Below are positions 59,893 through 64,000 of a stretch of 64,000 nt of DNA, in pieces. Numbering within the stretch: position 1 is the first letter of the stretch; each line of letters begins with the position of its first letter. The notes beneath the pieces are model-generated. The model was not told where the DNA came from. It saw only the letters and a program-made list of their open reading frames with translations, and did no database searches. The DNA is from Dipteronia dyeriana. Its lineage: Eukaryota; Streptophyta; Magnoliopsida; Sapindales; Sapindaceae. The stretch is from contig CM065300.1 of the NCBI GenBank assembly GCA_032871835.1, positions 568,001 through 632,000 of the forward strand, given 5' to 3'. A program made the position numbers and the translations under genes.

Positions 59893-62800
59893 TCACCTCC
59901 TTTGGAAATTTAATTTGCCAATGCAATAGGCAAAAAGAGATGCAAAAGCAACTGGGAAAGCAATGAGAACAGCAGCCACAATGCCTAAATGGTCACTCTG
60001 AAAACCATAATAATGTTGTAGAAAGGAACTGACTGTTTTCTGCTCCCCAAATATGAGTATCTCTTTGTTCATGTCTCCATACTGTGAAGTCAATAAGCCA
60101 TTTAGGGACCAAGCCGTGGGGCAAATCCAATAGCACCAAATCCACCACTTAGGAATTTTCTGCACACAAAGTAACAATATAAGAAGCTATGCACATAAGA
60201 TGAAGATTTAGAGAGCATTTACTGATCAGAAGTGAAATGAAAGGGAATCAAGTTTCATAGGAATGGGATCCACGTAATCTGAGTTCCCTCTCCCTCTCGT
60301 TAGGATTCTTGACTAGAAAACACGCCATTAGATAGGAAGAACAACAAGAAGAGGAAGAATAGTTAGAAGGGTATACCGGTCCTGGAATGAGGAAGCCTGA
60401 GAAAAGATTCAATATGGTGTAGATTGCAATTGCCAATATGGAAGCTATTTCAAGGCTTGGGCATATAGAAACCATCACCATCCCAAGGTACACAAAGTAT
60501 AGAAAGGTACAAAATGTTGCATAGAAGAACCAGAAGACCTTGTAAGCTGACCAGTAGTACCCCATCATTGGATATGTAATGGCTACATATATAATAGCTT
60601 GCACTATTAGATAAGGTACTTCTATTGTCACCTGCAACATTCAAAATGGTTGATTCTATCAATATATGTTTATCTGCTAAACATCTTTATCATTCCAATA
60701 GCTGATATGTGATGGATGGCTAAGTTATAGCAGAAAAGTCGAACCTGTGCAAATGAGTACGCCCATGGAGAGTACATCCCAGCAAAATATTCCCGGTAGA
60801 GGACATTTCGTTCAGTTGCCACATACGGTAGTATTGTCGAACAATTGTTTATTCCCAAGAATATGACAGCAATGTACATTGATCCCATTATGATAAACAA
60901 ATCCTGCTCATTGTTTCTTCTCAAAAGATAGGAAAAAGAAAACTGGAATTATCAGCCTATATACGCTCTCTCCTGTTGATGTATGTCTGTGTGAATGAGA
61001 ATGTGTGTGTTTTGTCAATAGATGCTGCTATATACGTTAAGTTCAGGACTTACATTTTCTTTCCCTTCTGCCAGAAGAGTAGGCCAAACATAAGTGCTGA
61101 AACGATCATAGACAGAAAACGAGCTAAGTTGTATGAAGGACTTCTCCAGTATGATAAGTGTTGTTTCCATAGGCATGCCATAAACTGCATCCTTGTGCTT
61201 TGCGGAAACCGGGTGGGAAAATGCAAGTCTCTTGAGCCTGGCTGTGGTTCACTCGACTGTCTCACCAATTCTCTGGTGTCCCTAAGAATGAAAAAAACAA
61301 TATTAGGATTAGAATTAGTTTTCTTATACCCTATTAAAATGTATATTCATTACTCACTGATAAAGAGTTGACTCCTCATAAATGTTGGCAAAATCTACTC
61401 CGAGTTGTGCTTCCATTGAAGCAGAAGTAACTTCTAACATCCAAGTTGCTGGATTGTAATTAGCTTTGATTTTTGGCACACTTGAAATTCCCTGTTTGGT
61501 AGTGAAATTGATGAAATCAGCAACTTCACCTGCCTGGATTCTTAGTGTTCATTGATAGCAGTGATGTTTTGATCATACCTCAAAGTATTCAATAAGTTTG
61601 CTTGAATGATGGCCTAGCATTCCTGAATAAATAATCCGTCCACCCGTTTTCATGAGAATCAACTGCAAGGATAGAATGTCTGCCTTAGTTACACTATGTT
61701 ATAGAACTAGAGGGTGAAACACAATAGTTGTAATACCTCATCGAAAGCTTCAAACACATCAATGCTCGGTTGGTGGATGGTGCAAACTGTTGTTCTTCCG
61801 GTGGAAACTACATTCTTAACAGCACGCATCACAATGGCAGCTGCCCTGGCATCTAAACCTGAGGTGGGTTCATCCATGAATATTATCGATGGATTGGAAA
61901 CAAGCTCCACTGCAATCGTTAGCCTTTTCCGCTGTTCAGTGGATAGGCCACTTTGTCCAGGTACACCAACTAATGAATCTTTGATATCATCAAGTTCAAT
62001 TGTCTCAATGACTTCCGCTACAAACCTCTGCAATCATCATATAATTTTAGTTAGGCAAATAATCTTTCATATCATATAGAAGGTATTATTATTAGTATTT
62101 GTGGAATGAGCTTCATACGGATTTCGTTTCTGAATCGATATTAGATGGTAACCTCAACCATGCTGAAAATGTTACTGATTCTTCTACTGTGATCTGTGGA
62201 GAATGTATATCGAACTGCTCACAGTAACCCGATATTCTTGCAAATGTTTTTTGAACCTTTGGATACCCTCCTATTCTTATTTCTCCTTCAATGTTACCGC
62301 CTGTTTTCCTTCCCGAAAGAACATCCATAAGAGTAGTTTTGCCAGCCCCACTGACACCCATCAATGCTGTGAGAATTCCAGGCCTAAATGCCCCCGTAAT
62401 ATCGTGAAGCAGCCTTAGTTTCTTCTCATTGAAACCGCGCTTTCTCATCTCCTGTGAAAGAGCAATGAGTTAACTTGTAATCAAACACTTCCTTGATCTG
62501 TAAATGACTATATGGATTGAACATGATTACCGGAGGTGTATCAACAAAGTATTGCACACTTGTAAATGTAATTGTTAGTGGCTCAAATGGCAGTACCATT
62601 CTTCCTGTCCAACAAAACACATTTCCTTTGCATCATTTGATAACAAAATGTCCTTCAATATATATTTGGACATCAACAAATTTTTCTCACCTTTTTGTCC
62701 TGTTGACTCATTATCCAGTTTTGCCTTATTGCTACTGTCATCTCTGCCTTGTATTTCAGAAAACTTCTTCTTTGATATGATAGCTCGGGACATCTTCGGA

Positions 62801-64000
62801 GCTGTAGATATTATTAGTCTTTTAGGTAATATAACACTGAATCTTTGTATAAAATTTTATGCATCTTCTTAATTTGAAATAACTTACGTTTCAAGTAAGT
62901 CAATGCTAGGATAAACCCGAAATCAAAAAGTATTGTGAATCCAATCAATGCTAAGAATGAAATCCAGAAGAAGTAGCCATCAAAGTTCAAGCCATGACTG
63001 ATTAGAATGTTTCTCCCTATGGTTGTATTCTCCTCAGAAGCCTATAGAAGACAGTGATCACTAAAGCTATTGACAAATTCATGACACTTAGAAAAAAAAT
63101 CAACTAATCATTTCATCATGACTGCACCTTTTGCCAGCGTGGAGCAAGGAATTCGTTTAACGATATACCTATTTCTCCGTATGCCATGGGAGAAATCCAG
63201 AATGCCCATCTCAACCAAGGTGGTAAAGAGACTGTGAAGCACAAAAATCTGTTAACAAGCAGTCACATTGCCGACCCCTATAATTGGAGTACAAAGAATT
63301 GACTTACATCTTGGAATAATGAAGCCTCCACACAAGAACATTAGAATCAAGATCAAAGTACCAGCAGTTGTGGCAACAACCATAGTTTTGAAGATTGAGG
63401 CCAAGAAACGACACATGGATGTTGAGGCTAGATGCAGACCAAATAGCAGAAGAAACTGGCAGAAAAACCTACAATAATCCTCATGTAGAATATGAATCAG
63501 CAGCATAAAAAGAAACAGATTGCTTGTTTTGCATACCTTTCTTATATGACAAGTAGTATCAACAATCCTTACCTTTGTATTTCAGGACTGAAACCAATAA
63601 CATAATAAGTTGTAGCTGTCCAGATAAAAGCATCAGCAACTGAAAGTGGAATCTTTAAGAGAGCAGCTGGAATACAATAAGCCCAAGCTGGGTAGAGATA
63701 GAATGCTCTTTGTTTGTAAACCACTGGAAGTCTAATAATAGTCAACGAAAGCTCGGCTACACCGTTAGTCATGAGTCTAACAAGTGCATAATACATACAA
63801 CCCATCAAATTATTAGCATGTATCAAGTCCACTTTCATCTCAGTACGTATAAATACTGTCATTGTAATGAATGCGGTGATCAAAAGCTGTGGAAGGAGAG
63901 AATTCGACATGTCAAAGTTGGAAACATTTTAGATTTAAGTTGTAAAAGCTAGCAACACATAATTAACAGTGTCAATGACTGATAATTAACCTGTACTGTT
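59893..64000 (-). CDS. ABCG: Full-size PDR-type ABCG transporter, copy C, 5' part outside window
   Basis: Exons 11-24 plus the last 10 nt of exon 10 of a gene nearly identical to copy B. Exons: 64000-63991 (partial), 63886-63573, 63468-63308, 63231-63128, 63041-62888, 62801-62691, 62604-62531, 62451-62119, 62027-61737, 61662-61579, 61491-61358, 61281-61054, 60919-60745, 60631-60377, 60159-59893. Each has exactly the length of its counterpart in B; splice sites are conserved and no stop was found, so the visible two thirds look functional. They cover the TMD1 end, NBD2 ([35 protein letters not shown]) and TMD2 to the stop. The last exon is identical in protein to B. NBD1 and the start codon are not in the window. 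Substrate unknown. Confidence 0.95.

Overview
The window is nuclear DNA of a flowering plant, most likely a eudicot. The evidence is multi-exon GT-AG genes, full-size PDR-type ABCG transporters, and dense nested plant transposons (Ty3/gypsy chromovirus, Ty1/copia of two lineages, a Mutator-like element carrying an Ulp1-type gene, hAT, LINE). The species cannot be named from sequence alone. No rRNA, tRNA or CRISPR locus was seen.

The host content is a tandem cluster of PDR/ABCG transporter genes, all on the minus strand. Copy A (26156 down to 9584) is a dead gene: premature stops, frameshifts, a solo LTR inside exon 1 and a 9.2-kb MULE inside intron 19. Copy B (36865 down to 30216) can be spliced by eye into 24 exons totalling 4317 nt, a whole number of codons (1438 aa), with complete motifs in both nucleotide-binding domains. 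It is the only complete, apparently functional gene here. Copy C (64000 down to 59893) runs off the right edge, is nearly identical to B exon for exon, and shares B's introns and downstream flank. A 225-bp fragment of PDR downstream flank at 57975-58200 looks like the remains of a further copy. A candidate small secreted-peptide gene (57284-57957) lies just beside it.

Layout: 1-6650, decayed Ty3/gypsy element interrupted by a 1304-bp solo LTR; 6882-9548, 5'-truncated copia element; 9584-26156, PDR pseudogene A, containing the MULE (9743-18973) and a 2078-bp solo LTR (23995-26072); 26157-30215, non-coding, its right part duplicated downstream of copy C; 30216-36865, PDR gene B; 36866-39190, no gene seen; 39190-40750, relic of a second MULE; 41499-45254, hAT element; 45319-53130, copia element with both LTRs, interrupted by a 2442-bp solo LTR; 53131-57283, AT-rich DNA with a truncated LINE tail; 57284-59892, peptide candidate and duplicated flank; 59893-64000, PDR gene C.

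The most unusual structure is in the large MULE. It has two convergent genes, transposase on plus and a DUF1985/Ulp1-type protease on minus. Each is preceded by a roughly 0.9-kb minisatellite of about 21-bp units with a TCTCGATCC core, in a region that ends in a splice acceptor just before the coding exon. The two arrays are in direct orientation, sit at mirror-image distances from the termini, and have diverged into arm-specific variants. The second MULE relic shows a similar layout with a different repeat. Several insertions could be delimited exactly by target-site duplications, and in two cases the two TSD copies differ by a CpG-type transition, matching the CGA-to-TGA decay seen in the coding relics.
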